From: Thamnaconus septentrionalis
Taxonomy: Eukaryota > Chordata > Actinopteri > Tetraodontiformes > Monacanthidae
Length of the DNA: 64,000 bases
NCBI GenBank assembly: GCA_009823395.1
Contig: CM020510.1
Location: forward strand, 6,952,273-7,016,272
Reading direction: 5' to 3'
In this document: one piece after another, positions 1 through 11,560 of the stretch
How the letters are laid out: every line of letters begins with the position of its first letter
Position numbering within the stretch: position 1 is the first letter of the stretch
Program-made: the position numbers and the translations under genes
Notes under the pieces: generated by a model
Told to the model about the DNA's origin: nothing
The model's input: only the letters and a program-made list of their open reading frames with translations
The model's database searches: none

Positions 1-429
1 GTATGCCAAAGTCTGAAGTCTTAAGTGTATATAAATAATCACTACAATGCAAAATGTTTCTTAGATGACATTTTGATTGTTTTCAAATGATTGAATCCAC
101 CCACTGTCAACATCCAATGGCATGCTCTATCCCATCCACCAACATCCTAATCCTGGAGAGAACGCCAGAAAAAAAGGACAGCGCTTCCACTTAAACACTC
201 TACTGCCATGACAGAACGTCACAGCAGAAAGTTATTCCAATTTCCATAAATTTCCCCCCAAAGCGTCCCCAGACCATCTCTAACATCCTGCGAGCGGTTG
301 CATGAGAGCCACACAGCAGTTTTCCCCACTGAAATGAGTTGAAATGACTCCTGCTTCCACTCAAAGTGGCCGCCGCGTGTCAGGCTTCAAAACAACCTGT
401 TTCATGAGATGCAGAAATAAGTAAACAAA
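1..429. other. noncoding, nothing recognised
   Basis: Unique-looking sequence of mixed composition. Open frames are short and show no coding signature. I see no repeat, splice pair or RNA gene here. Confidence 0.5.
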
Positions 430-780
430 TAAATAACTTAATAACGCGAGGCTGCCGGCTGCCCCTGCAAGATCGTGTTCAGAGCGGCCGCTGCCTTTCG
501 CACCCTCGTCTTCTGACATCACAGCAACATGAAAGTGTTGGTGGATTAAAGTCGATGGCGGAACACGATGACGCTTTTGAATTTTTAACAGCGAGCGATA
601 AGTGCCTGCCCCTGTGCTCCTCATGAATTATTAGCCGTCATCATTTTCTGACCCTTTTTTCTTTGCACTTATCGCACTTTGGGACCGCCTTTTCAACCGC
701 AGCGCATTTTAACACTTATTTTATTTCAATTTAGGGCCCATTGAATGGCCCGGCTTGTTTTTCACTCGAGCTAGAATATT
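430..780. promoter_or_regulatory. candidate conserved noncoding element (enhancer-like)
   Basis: The block has no simple repeats and mixes GC-rich and ATTA-rich patches, including GAATTATTAGCC near 623-634. Its complex, non-repetitive texture differs from the flanks. This resembles conserved noncoding elements near developmental genes, but conservation is inferred, not seen. Confidence 0.25.
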
Positions 781-1128
781 TCTGTTGAGTTTTTGTGCCG
801 CAGTAACAACTTAATTTCTCTCCGAGTAGTGTTTTCAGACTCATAATCACACATTATGCACAAGCACAAGGCCAAGCGCAGCACAGGCAAGTTAAAGAAA
901 AGACGCTTTAATTTAAAGAGGGCCGTCTACTTTGGAAAATGTGCGCTAAAACCAAAAATCAACTGCTGTGATGTCACAAAGGGGGCGAATCACACAAGCT
1001 CCTACATTCAGGTACTGGCACCACCCACTGAGACCTCCTTGTTTTTGTCCACTTCCAGATATGTGGATGGTCCAACAAAGGATGTGAAAGGAAAAATGTT
1101 ATTTTTTTGTTTTTGTTTTTTTTTGCAG

Positions 1129-1194
1129 GTGGCTGTAAACGGGGAGCTAATTTGGGGTGTTTTCCGGAGTTTGTACTATAACCAGCCAGGCCAG
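1129..1194 (+). other. candidate 66-nt internal exon
   Basis: A T-rich tract ends in TTTTGCAG at 1121-1128. The next 66 nt are followed by a perfect donor, CAG|GTGAGT, at 1192-1200. Only one of the three frames is open across it; the other two hit TAA. That frame is exactly 22 codons, so the exon would be symmetric (phase 0-0). The peptide begins VAVNGELIWG and ends YYNQPGQ, and I do not recognise it. There is no neighbouring exon to support it, so it may be a cryptic splice pair. An alternative is a cassette or microexon of a gene whose other exons lie outside the window. Confidence 0.25.
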
Positions 1195-1429
1195 GTGAGT
1201 CCACTGCAACCTTGCAGACTGACCAGTGAACAAAGTTGACAGATGATCATTAAGGGTTGATTGATTTGCCTCCTGTTTCACACTGAAGACAAACTACAGG
1301 ACAACAACACGGTGTTACTTTTTCACAGTGACCGAGTCAGCAGTGCAACAATTTGCAGCCCATTCCGAGCCCCCGTGTGCTCCATTTTTTCTTTCCTTTT
1401 TTGTTTTGTGAGTGTGTGTGTTGCTGGTT

Positions 1430-1720
1430 TGCACCGCTGACAGTCGGCTGCAGCGAGCGTGCGCGCTGAGTCAACCCCGGAGGCAGCCAGCCGCAGACGT
1501 TTGAGTGACCACTCTCGCCAGCAACAGTTCAAGTACGAGTGATTGAGAGTCGAGTGGCTCGGCCGGATGGAGCTTTAACAAGTCTGCCTGGGCGGACGAG
1601 TCCGACCCGCCCACCCACCGCAGCCCGACGATCACCTTTCAAACTCCGGGGGAGGGGCTGAGTGCTTCCGAGGGCAGCCGACTCGGACACGAGGGGACGG
1701 CCCCCATCCCGTCCCGGAGT
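1430..1720. other. CpG-rich patch
   Basis: The stretch is locally enriched in CG dinucleotides and GC compared with the flanks. It has no convincing reading frame. It could be a weak CpG island, a distal promoter or 5' UTR material. It lies just downstream of the candidate 66-nt exon and upstream of a pyrimidine tract. Confidence 0.3.
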
Positions 1721-1954
1721 GTGAGGGTGGGTGTGTGTGCGTAATAAATGGGAGAACGAGCAGTCGCTGCATCTCCCTCTGAAGGTGCAGAAAGTAGCAG
1801 AGCAACGTGCAGACAGATTAACAACAGGAGGGCGCCGGCAGGAGAAAAGGGAGCATGTTTTGCTCCGCCCGCCGCTGCTCTCACACTGTCCTCCAGCTTC
1901 CCCCGGAGGAAAACAAACACACTGAAACTATGAGACCTTTCATTATCCCACTGC

Positions 1955-2139
1955 CGTTCCCCCACCAACCCAGTTTCCTCATTTTGCTGACACCTTTTTC
2001 CAACCACTCGCTCCTCACTTCATTTTCCTCTATCCTCCACCTCCGGTTTGCTCACTTTTCATCCTTTCTTTTTCTTCCCAACCAAAAACCTGCTTCTCAT
2101 TTCTTCTCGTCCCTTTTTCCTCCTTTCCCTCTTTTGCAG
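1955..2139 (+). other. polypyrimidine tract ending in acceptor-like TTTTGCAG
   Basis: About 185 nt of strongly C/T-biased sequence ends in CCCTCTTTTGCAG at 2139. That is a textbook 3' splice acceptor context. The downstream sequence (2140 onward) has no clear donor; the nearest is a weak GTACGA near 2197. An exon is therefore not established. Confidence 0.2.
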
Positions 2140-2212
2140 GGACATTGTGACAATTTAATCCGGGGACCAGTGGCTGCAGCGCTGGCAGCCTCAAAAGTAC
2201 GAGAGAGCCAGA

Positions 2213-2287
2213 AACACACACGCACAGACAGGCACACGCGCACGCATGTGTGTATGTGCATGTGTGCCTGTGTGTGCGTGCGTGTGT
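2213..2287. repeat. CA-rich then TG-rich imperfect inverted repeat
   Basis: A CA/CGCA-rich left half is followed directly by a TG/TGCG-rich right half. The arms are roughly complementary over about 30 nt and share the interrupting motif GGCACAC/GTGTGCC. It could fold into a long imperfect hairpin or adopt Z-DNA. Confidence 0.7.
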
Positions 2288-2804
2288 TGACCGGATGCCA
2301 GCTGGCCTGCGGTGCAGCAAGCTGTCCTAATGAAGTGATCCCGCGCGCCCCTCTGACCAATCTGAGCCTGTATTAAAACAGAAAGCGCACGGGGGCTTAC
2401 GCAAAAATAATATAATCATTTTAACCCATTACAGGATGATACCGAGATTAATGACGAAAGTCAGTTACCCACCCTGGCACACATGGAACGAGAACCAGAA
2501 ACCGATGTGACTGATGTATGAGAAGGTTCACTTAAAGGCAACCAGTCAGTGTTTTTTTTTTGATTTTTTTGGTTACCTGAACTGAAAGGATAATAAGAAT
2601 TGGACGTTATTCCGGTGACCACATGAGTGTGGTTTCTTTCTCCTACTGCTCTGCCATCAAGTGACTCATTGGGCTCTCGTGGGACCAGGTCTGACAGGTG
2701 GTTAAACCTTGTGCGAAAAGAGGCTGCACTGTATGTGGCTGCTGAAGGTTTAATCAGGTTTTGTTGTTCTTGTTGGCTCCCCAGCGGTGGTTAAATACGC
2801 TGGA
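2288..2804. other. noncoding, nothing recognised
   Basis: Mixed-composition sequence with a short T tract near 2551-2571. I see no gene, strong splice pair or repeat. Confidence 0.5.
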
Positions 2805-2905
2805 CTCTCCGTCCAGTTCCTTCAGAGCTGAAGGAACCTTTTGGATGAAAGGCGAAAGGACTTCAAGATACCACAATGAACCAGTTCAGTCGGCTGAACT
2901 CAACC
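2805..2905 (+). mobile_element. relic of a dispersed fish repeat
   Basis: The segment contains a 22-bp near-palindrome (GTTCCTTCAG, AG, CTGAAGGAAC; 2816-2837). It then reads CTTTTGGATGAAAGGCGAAA and a GACTTCAAG motif, and ends with CCAGTTCAG and CTGAACTCAA. I recall this order from a very common teleost interspersed repeat (GGATGAGAGG.GAAACGTCTTCAAG type). I am not sure of its family; a Penelope-like origin is one option. The copy is diverged and short. Confidence 0.45.
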
Positions 2906-4724
2906 TTCAAGAATAATGCAATTGATTCCACCTCGAAAGAGTCTGCCTTTTGGGTGCTTGTGATTTTAATCAAGGCAAAAAATAAGTCATTTAATAAATC
3001 TGGAAACACTTTGAACCAAAGGGATAATTCAAAGTCTACTGATGGCTCCAGCGGGAGCATCGTCGTCTCTTTGACGTTTGAAAGTTGATGAAAACATGAA
3101 CAGGAGAGATAAATACTAACCAGTCGCGAGCCGGGACTAGTGTCATGTGAGTGTGTGTGTATGTGTGTGCAAAAAATGAGCCAAACCAGACCACTAGGTG
3201 CCGGGAGGCCCAAATGGCTAACGCTGAACAACAAAAAGGCTGCAACGTTGCAATGATGCATCAAGTCACTGGAAGCTCCTCAGATGAGTGCAAACATGCT
3301 GAACATGAGTCACAGTCGCTACACTCGTGTGTCAGACGCTGTACCACCGTCCTTGGAGACGCTAATCGGTGCGGCCGACCGTCAACGTGTCCAGCTGACG
3401 GATCATCCGACCGACACGCCAGCCGCTGCCTGAGATCAATACCAAGGACATGTTATTGGGAACAGATACTATTTACATGCAAAACACGCATTAGCCCCCC
3501 TCTACGGCTGGGAACGAGGTCGCAGGGGAAATATCTGCAGGCGCGTCAATCTCCCTGGTCCAGGTTGACGAGGCTGGGATGGAGTGAGGGGTGAGGGGGC
3601 TACTGTGGACTCTCCAATAAGGGGCCAGTTATGATGTTTCACCCCATTAGGGAGAGTTACTGTCCTTGTGAAGCTTGTTTCTTCAAAATTGAAACAGTGA
3701 AATGTCACTACCAACGGAGTTCAGGAAAGACCTTCCCTGTACTTGTTTCTGATTGGGTTCATGTTAGGGGTCAAGTAAAGAGTTGGGGTGCAGGAAAGGA
3801 AAGGCCAATCAGAGTGAAATACGGGCAGAACTTGGCTGAACCCTGTTGCTGGAAAAAAAAAAATACTCAGAGTCTCGTAGAGTGAAAGTGGTGGACAAAG
3901 ACAAATAACCATGTGAGGTAATTAGCTAAAAAGCCTCGGTGACTTTTAATTCTGACAGGTGCAAGAATCCAGGATCCCTTTTCTCCAAATCAAGATTTGA
4001 ATCCTTAGAAAAGGAATCAGACAGAAAAATGTGTCTTACGATGACTAATTCAACATTCAGTTAAAATGTCATCGAAATTTCAAAGTATTCATTTGTTCTT
4101 TTTGTCTGTCTCAAACATTTAAATAAATATCATACCATGGACTTATTACTAAGCCATTATTGTGCTGTTATATCCCAGTATCACGACATGCCTACAAAGA
4201 ATGTGAATAAATCTGAATCACCTCAGTGGCCCAGCCATCCGCTGGCATCCACCAGAAGACATTTAATCATTTCAGGAGGGTTTGAAGCCACTTTTCTGTT
4301 TGTAAAAAAAAACAGTCCATTTCTTCTGCCAAACATTCAATTTCCCCCATTTTAAGTCAGGTATCAGTTCAGTGGACTATGCAGATGAGTCACCCCAGCG
4401 GCGCGGGAGAAAAAAAAAAATTCCCAGATGTTACAGGTTTAGACGCCGCGGTGCTCAGTTGTCAGGTTTTAAGGACTCATGTAAACAGCTTAACGGGATC
4501 AGCGCTAACCTGAGCATGAACAGGGCGCCCGTTTCCCGTTTCTGTGGCGGCGACGGCGGCGGTGGGGGCCCTCACCTGGCACAGCGGTGGGCCACGGGGG
4601 CGCGAGGGCGGAACACCTGCTGAGCTTCCCGTGCTCCATCGACCCCCTCGTGCCTCGTGGAACACAAATCACCGCTACAGCGGCTTTAATAATAGATGGC
4701 TGCTGCATGATATTTTCATGGCTC
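2906..4724. other. noncoding interval
   Basis: No gene recognised. It holds short A tracts (near 3851 and 4413) and a short GT tract at 3149-3172. A GGC-rich patch at 4541-4620 produces overlapping spurious open frames on both strands. Confidence 0.5.
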
Positions 4725-4750
4725 AGCCACACACACACGCACACGTGCAG
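4725..4750. repeat. short CA microsatellite
   Basis: An ACACAC run interrupted by ACGC and ending in ACACGTG. Confidence 0.7.
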
Positions 4751-6409
4751 AAGCGATTCTCAGGTTTGAAGACGGATCTCTTCTAATGATTTTTCTTCCC
4801 CCTCTCTCTCTTTTTTGCACCGCTGTCGCTGCTAAATGTTCTCCAGCCATCAGAAGATGCAGCTCTTCTCTTTCAGGAATCCCTTTTTGTTTTGTTTTTT
4901 TCCCTATAAGCGAGTGATTCGCCATGCAATCGATTTGTTGACAAACACGCGTCGAGGAGAAAAGAGCCTGATTGTCCCGAGATGTATCTTGTGGGATAGT
5001 TGAAAGGAAATAACAGGGCAGACAGCGAGTGAGTGCCAAGATCTCTCCTCCTTCACATCCTTTCTTCAGTATTTTTTTTCTTTTCCCTCCTGTCTCCGGT
5101 AGCGGGCCCACCCTCGGCCTGCTCGCAGTCAAGAAAAAGCATTATTCACAATGGAGAGGGAAAACTACTTATTGACAAACACTCCCTGCACGGTAATATC
5201 CGACTATTTTTTTTGACTCGCTTCAGCCAGCAGGCGTTCGTCAGGCTAACAGCAGGTCCACCTCTTGGCCATGACAGCCTTTTGCTCACATGCAAATCGT
5301 GCAACAGCAACACACAATGACTAATGTGAAATGTCCCGTTTGCTCTATTTTTTAACTGCCAGCAGTGTGTGTTTTCAGAAAATAAAAAGTGGAGACATTC
5401 AAATTACGTTGAAAATTATCGAAAAGAAAAAAAAAAGAGCATTGCTAATTAAAACACAAATCTGAGGCAAGAAACTGAGACACAAGCAAAAAATCTGAAC
5501 GTATTAGGCAGCTCCAGGACCCCGCTGGTTTTAAGAAAATAACAGAAACAGTGGAGACGGGGAACAACAGCCATGCGGCACAAAAAGATTTACAAAATGT
5601 TGTCTGAGGATTTAAGGAGGAATTTAGCCGTTAAAAAAAAACGATTTTGGAATGTGGAATTTGACAATACAGAAAATGGCTTGCTACAGTTGAGAGCAGT
5701 CCTCTTACATGGTCCAAGACATGCACACACACATGCGGACAACCTCACACACCCTTTCATGGCCCTAATCAGCATGCGGCATGGGCGACTTCCTGGGTTT
5801 TAAGGAGAGCCATTTCTTAATGACTTTTCGTGTGTTTGCATTCATTCCTGTTGGCGCTGCAACATGTTATTTCCCGAGCCGTGGCTCATAGCTGCCTGTA
5901 CCTCGTCTACTGCTACGTGTAAAGTCCCTGTACTGGAGCCATTTCTTGATCGGGCTTTGTTCTTGCAGTCCTCCCGTGGAGCAACATCACTGTAAAACTG
6001 CAGCTTATTGTGACGTTGCTTTGGTAACTGTAGTTCTAAAAGGCAGTGCAAGGTTATTTCGCCAATTCAACTTAAAGACTCTCAATAATATCTTAAATAA
6101 TTGAGTGTCTGATGAGTCTTCAAAAAAAGTTCCATATTCTGCACATTTTCAGAACACACTGAACGTTTCGTGCCGGTGAAGTGAAGTCCTCCGCTCGCTG
6201 TCCTCACAGTTTGCCCGTTCCACCGCTGCACTGCAGAATATACGAGTCAGCGCCGACTTGATGGCTTCCACTGGAGGCACAAGCTTTTTTTTTCCTAAGC
6301 CTCCTACCAGGGAGCCATAAGCAGGCCGGCGTAGAAGAGAAACGCTGATGCAAAAACAAGTCCCCGGGCTCAAAAGTCCATTTTGTCCAAGGTGCCTTTC
6401 CCCCTCCGA
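4751..6409. other. noncoding interval
   Basis: AT-moderate sequence without a plausible gene. An octamer-type ATGCAAAT occurs at 5290-5297 and a short hairpin GAGCC-GT-GGCTC at 5876-5887. Some parts (5150-5330) look enhancer-like, but nothing specific can be assigned. Confidence 0.45.
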
Positions 6410-6720
6410 TTACTTGCACAAACATATATTTATGCAAGCGAGCGCTCGCCGCCGCGTCGTCAGCGCGCTCTTCTCACTTTAATTGTCGGTGCTTAGAAAC
6501 TGCGCATCTAAGGCGCCCTCTAGTCAGAGAGGAAAGCAGGGAAAAAAAAAAGCAAAGAAAGACACTGCGGGACGGCGCGCTCGCCATTCGCAACCACTCG
6601 GTTATACAACCCCAGAGTGCTGGAGGGCGCCCATTTAGCCGCCGATGCAATATGGCCGCCGCCACTGTTAGCGGGGGGAACGGCACCGCTAATAGTGGCG
6701 CGACGGTGGCGGGGGGACGG
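6410..6720. promoter_or_regulatory. CpG-rich patch, possible regulatory or promoter element
   Basis: Many CG dinucleotides occur, including GCGAGCGCTCGCCGCCGCG near 6438-6457. It holds GCGCCCTCTAGTCAG at 6513-6527, a good match to the reverse CTCF core apart from the last bases. It also holds ATATGGCCGCC at 6650-6660, which is YY1-like. No open frame looks coding. Motif calls are by eye. Confidence 0.3.
6661..6699. other. 14-bp inverted repeat (hairpin) in CpG-rich DNA
   Basis: GCCACTGTTAGCGG at 6661-6674 pairs with CCGCTAATAGTGGC at 6686-6699 across an 11-nt spacer. In RNA the single mismatch is a G-U wobble, and a flanking C-G pair extends the stem to 15. Confidence 0.6.
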
Positions 6721-6810
6721 AGAGGGGGGTAGAGTGGGATGGGGAGGGGGGTGGGGTGGGATGGGGCAGGGTGTGCAGGGCAGGACGAGACGAGACGAGG
6801 ACAGCGCGGG
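6700..6810 (+). repeat. G-rich, purine-biased tract
   Basis: Runs of 3-6 G are separated by short A/T interruptions, followed by a CGAGA tandem motif near 6787-6800. It has G-quadruplex potential on the plus strand. The minus-strand frames over it (Pro/Ser-rich) are compositional artefacts. Confidence 0.55.
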
Positions 6811-7189
6811 ACACGAAGGTGAGACATGAAGAGGCGGAATGAAATGAGTGAAGCTAATGGGACAGAAATGATGAAGGGTAGAAGAAGAAGAGACTCTCCC
6901 CTCCTCCGCCTCACCCTCCCCCACTCCATTCATCCACCCTCTCGTTTATATTCCGCGGTGTCTCTGCTCCCGCTGATCAGTTTCCGCTGGGTATCGATCA
7001 CGCCTGTAAACGTTCATCACAGGACGGCGCAACGCACACAACACACCCTCCACCCCCTCCCTCCTCCCCTCTGTGTGCTTTTTTTTTTTTTAATTCAGGA
7101 TGCCTAGAATGCCTGTGCAAGACAGGAAGTGATCTGTGATCCCCTCCAATTCCTCCCATCCCCCGCCCTGTGTGGCGACGGCCTCAGGG

Positions 7190-7280
7190 CATCAACCCGG
7201 TAATGACTTGGGCCCCTACATGTTTTATTACCTGCTAATCAGTGCCATCATTATTACTGGGCGCTGAAGAGGAGGAGGAG
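7190..7280. promoter_or_regulatory. candidate conserved noncoding element
   Basis: A compact, complex block with several homeodomain-type cores: GGTAATGACTT, TTATTACCTGC and CATTATTACTGG. It contains CCTGCTAATCAG (7231-7242), an instance of the nonamer GCTAATCAG that recurs in the window. No coding potential is visible. Confidence 0.35.
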
Positions 7281-9553
7281 GAGAGCTGCTGTTTATCCAC
7301 TCCTCTTCGCTCCACACTCCTGTTTGTGGTGCGCTGCGTTCGCATTTAAAGGTCCCGTGTTACATAAAAGGTGCTAATGTGCTCTTTCAAGTTCTGGTTT
7401 CTCCAGTCTGCTAATGAGCTAGCCAGAAATGAGAAACGTCCCTCCTTTACTTCCTTCGCTTCCTCCACTTGCCAGGACAGTGGAAATATATATTGTCAAA
7501 TCAGACAAAAGATGGAGACCACACATGACTTTAATTTAGAAAACAAATTCTATTAAATCAAAGAATAATAACTCAGTTATGTTTGTCAGCTCACCAGCAG
7601 TGTGTGAATGAGTCCAAATGCAAGGCAGAAACGAGATCCGCCCACAGCTCCACATAAACAAACCAGCGTCTCTAGCAGGAGAGGGAGTGAGAGTCAGCTC
7701 TGAGCTCCATTTATACAAGTGCATTGCCACTAACTCAGGTGTTGGCTGTCTCTTCTGATGAACCACTCCCAGATTGCTTACAATTAACCAGAAATTAGGT
7801 TGGAGGCCCAGAAGCAGTCACAATATCCAAAGTTCAGTCATAATTCAAATGCACTCCACACTATAAACCATCAAAATAAAACTTTTCTTGTTTTGTTTTT
7901 TTTTTCTCTCTCTCGATGACTTTAAGCTTATGTGCATTTCTTCTTTTACCTCCACATCTGTGCGTTTTCTCGACTCTCCAAGGGGGATTCTCTTTGCCAT
8001 TCATCTGATATCTACTTCTTTCTATTGTCCCGGTTCCCATTTCCCAGCTGAGCGACTTGACTCGTCAGTCCATCACAGCAAGCTTCGTCCCCCGAGTTCT
8101 GATGCGTTTGTCTGTGCCGTCCACATTCCCTCTCGCTGCTTCTGTCTCATTCTGTTTGATTTTTTTTTTCACTTTGTTTCAGAGTTCTGTTGGTTTTCTT
8201 TCTCTTTCTGTCTCCCTTTAAGTTTTGGTTTTAAACTTATCAATGTTGCAATATCAATGTTGTGGTGCAGTGTAAGATTTTTGGTTGCAAGTTTAGTTTT
8301 GGCTAATTTAAAGTCATTAAAAACCTCAACATTTTCCTGTTATTGTCATTTTTGCTACTGTATTACTTCCATGCATCTTTTCTTTCAAAGCGTATGTTCA
8401 GTTTTTACCATTGCGAGTTGTTTTTCTTTCTTTCCTAATATTCCTTTCCAAATTTTATTTTTAAACATGTTTTTCTTTTTCGGATTGGGTTTTGCCAACC
8501 CCGATGGGATTCGGATGCCTATCTTCATCGTTTCACTGTTTTCTCTGCTTCCTGTCCTTCTTATTTGAGCTTGTTGTTGTTGCTGCTGCTGTTGTTTTAT
8601 GCCGGTGTTCATCAGTCTTGCCGCCAGTGCATCTGGGTCAGATTCCTCGTGTCAGTCTTAGTGCAAACAAGCCGAAAACTCTAGACGCAGCACTGCAAAA
8701 TGCACAAAACAATCCTGCTATTACATGGTCTGGAGCAGCAGCACAGATGGAGCACCGATGACGTTTTTACCCCTAAATTAACACAGATGCTTGTGCATCA
8801 TCCACAACACATTAATCTTAGTACCATTAGAGCATTTAATGAGAAATAACAGAGATCAATCGTTGGGAAAAGTGCAGAAAATCTCTCGTACAAACACAAA
8901 TCAGCGGCTCAGTCCTTCCTCTCTGCTTGGAAACCTCAGCGCTTTATGGGTTTGTGGGTGGGTTTGTATGAAGTGCTGTGTTATATCCCAACAATGTGAG
9001 TAAATTCTTGTTGGTCTTATGGTTCTGGCTGTGTGCACACGCTTCCAGTGCGAAACCGTTGTTGTTCTTAAGCACCGACGCTGATCCACGAACTGCACTG
9101 GCTACGACTCAGACATCCTCGTTGTCCTCGTGCAATCTGCACACGGCCGGATTTGCGGCTCGTACCCAAAGTTTATTGGATTTGCGCGATTCATTCTGCC
9201 TAATTCTGAATCAGGGAGAAAAAGAGCTGAGCAAACAAGCAAGTCAGCTGGTAGCTCTCAAGACAAGAGGAAGGAGGCGCCGACGACCAGGGAAGGGACC
9301 GGAGATCGGTGAAACAAGACCGCTGGCACGTGTACGTCGCCGAACGGACCCCCCGCGGGCCACGCAGCTTCACGCGCTGTCAAGACACAGGTGTGTATCC
9401 GCAGTGGATGAGAGGATAAACACCCGTCTGCATCAAGCAAATGAGGACGGCAAACAACAGATGCCACCGCGTCTGTGTCGCGATCCATAAAATCGATGAG
9501 ACAAGCAGCCTCCATTCTTTGTGTGAGAGGGTGCACGTGTGCATCCCCATCAT
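7281..9553. other. noncoding interval with T-rich block
   Basis: T-rich sequence at 7890-8570 generates the longest open frame of the window (226 codons, plus strand). It is dominated by Phe, Ser and Leu with no domain, and I regard it as chance. GTT/GCT triplet repeats lie at 8572-8597. Nothing else recognised. Confidence 0.5.
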
Positions 9554-9602
9554 CCACGCACATACACAAACACACACTCACACATATGCAAGTATGCACA
9601 CG
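9554..9602. repeat. degenerate CA-rich tract
   Basis: CACACA motifs with TACA, CTCA and TATG interruptions. It generates Thr/His-rich spurious frames. Confidence 0.6.
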
Positions 9603-10358
9603 GATGTACGAGACATTTGTTTGCACAGAAAGGAGGGATTTTACTTTGCAGAACTCTCTCAGCTCTGGGTTTATGCATATCGTCCTCCTACATGCAGAGC
9701 AAGAAAAGGAAGCTTTGGCAAGATGGTAGGAGGGAAACGTTTTCAAGACGGTCCAAGCGAGTGTGCGGCGGAGACGGAGGTTCACATGAGAGAGCACGAG
9801 GGAGGCAGCTGGAGAGGGCAGAGAGACGGCAGCAGAGAGTGCAGCACTTCACGGCCGCGAGACCTGACTGCTGTGGGACGGATGTGATTGTGTAATCATT
9901 ACAAAATAAGCATAAGCCTAAGGCCGTCCACCAAGAGGAGGCTGCAGTGGCTTTCACACCTGAAGTTCATTGGTTCTGGTTCAGGTCCTTTGATGAGTTG
10001 GTGCACGGTCCTCTCCTGGTTTGGTTTTGATTCATGCATGCAAACCAGAATCAGGGACAAACTGAACTCTCAGTCCTTCTTTCCTTGTATAATTAGAACT
10101 CTTTTTACCTCCTAGATGTCCGCCAGCCGTCGACAAACCACGCGAGGACCCCGACTCTGGAGGGCGGGAATTTGCTTTGACCGGTTGGGGTGAAAAGGAA
10201 CACTAAAGGCGAAGAGATAGAAAAAGAGGTCATCTGACATCAACTGAAACAGCTTGTTTGCAGCTATGTCTGTGAAACAATAGTGAAAATGTAGATGAAG
10301 ATGGTGGGATTGTGATTGGAAAGTAAATGTATCTCCAGCAGAGGGAGTCTAACAGACC
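9603..10358. other. noncoding interval
   Basis: No gene recognised. CCAGCAGAGGGAG at 10335-10347 differs from the CTCF core by one base. Confidence 0.45.

Positions 10359-10385
<27 letters not shown>
10359..10385 (+). repeat. poly(T) tract, 27 nt
   Basis: Uninterrupted T homopolymer. It could be the poly(A) of a retroposed copy on the minus strand, but no recognisable retroelement adjoins it. Confidence 0.85.
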
Positions 10386-10389
<4 letters not shown>

Positions 10390-10929
10390 ACCCTCGAGTT
10401 AAGAACTGGAGTGTCTTACAAGTGTCCCAAGACAAAAGCATGCGGGAAGCCGACCAAACAGACCTTTGTTTGCAGCCTCACAGCAATGGAGCCACATAAT
10501 GCGGCACAACTTTGCCAACCTTCCCTTTGTGGCTTTTGTTTCAAATTACGGTAGCTTGTAATTCAAGGTTCCTTTGGCTCGCTAGCAGGGAATTTAATTG
10601 GTGCCTTTGCCCTTGTTGGAGTTCGTTCCTCTCCAGGTGAACAACAAAACAGCTCAGAGAGCAGGCGCACATTCAGGGCCGAGCCTTGCAGCCTCGGGTC
10701 AGCACACTGGGCAGCAACACTTAACCGCACGACTAATGCAGTGACTTTCTTCCCGTATCTTCCTTCTCACAACGGCTTTAAAGCTTACGGGAAGCAGCAT
10801 TTCAATGTATCCTCCCTCACTGTTCTTTGCTGGTCAATCTGCTCAATTACAGAATCACACGACCGCAAACAATTTATTGGAATTAAAATGATGACAAACC
10901 CAACAAAAACGAATGGTGTTCATGTCAAT
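10386..10929. other. noncoding, nothing specific
   Basis: Mixed-composition sequence without repeats or plausible exons. The right part (10740-10929) grades into the enhancer-like block that follows. Confidence 0.4.
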
Positions 10930-10984
10930 AAGTGAAAACATACAATTAAACGCACAGGCTTTAATTTTCCATTAACATTACATG

Positions 10985-10988
<4 letters not shown>

Positions 10989-11024
<36 letters not shown>
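10989..11024. repeat. (CA)18 microsatellite
   Basis: Perfect dinucleotide repeat. Confidence 0.95.
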
Positions 11025-11027
<3 letters not shown>

Positions 11028-11292
11028 TGCCAAAACATATAACCAAGATTTGTAGGTTGATTTGACCTTTTTCACCTCATGAGCTTGCAGCAAATTTTGC
11101 GCACACGCATGAGGGCGTGGACGACGCCAGTGTGACGGTGCTCAGAGTGGCTTTGATGGCAGCAGAGGAAACAATAGCCTGCACACATCCATTAACACAT
11201 CTGTGATTCAACACCGGCTATATGCCTGAATCCAATTAACAAAATGCATGACCCATTTTATAAAAGCAATATTCTCATTAACAAATATGTAG

Positions 11293-11356
11293 GGCTCTGT
11301 GTGTGTGTGTGCTGGTGTGTGTTTGTGTGTGAGTGCGTGCGTGCGTGTGCATGTGT
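11293..11356. repeat. degenerate TG/TGCG microsatellite
   Basis: TG repeat with CTGG, TTTG, GAGTG and GCGTGC interruptions. Confidence 0.85.
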
Positions 11357-11560
11357 TAATCACAGCCAGAGGAAGAAGGATAATTGGAAACAACACTCTA
11401 TGCCGCATGCATTTTTAAACACATTTGGAGATATCGCTGGAGACATGAGCCGCTTTCTATTACACAATCCATTAAATCATTAAAATTGAATTTTTCCATA
11501 TTAATGAACGGCAGCAAAAATAAACTTTAAAGTAAAATAGCTGCGGTGGCACTGCGGCCC

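Larger units (their letters stand above)
10930..11560. promoter_or_regulatory. candidate conserved noncoding cluster split by microsatellites
   Basis: Complex AT-rich sequence with repeated CATTAA/TTAATG cores lies around two microsatellites. The segments 11150-11290 and 11405-11560 are repeat-free and rich in ATTAAA, CCATTAAC and TTAATGA motifs. It resembles conserved enhancers, but conservation is not testable here. Confidence 0.3.

Noticed and set aside
1855..2376. 173-codon plus-strand frame
   Set aside because: Runs through a polypyrimidine tract and a CA/TG repeat; Phe/Ser/Leu then Cys/Val repeats.
6474..6933. 151- and 137-codon minus-strand frames
   Set aside because: Both are Pro/Ser/Leu-rich translations of the opposite strand of a G-rich tract; composition explains them.
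7888..8568. 226-codon plus-strand open frame
   Set aside because: T-rich sequence gives a Phe/Ser/Leu/Val-rich translation with no domain, no coding-like codon pattern and no promoter or splice context.
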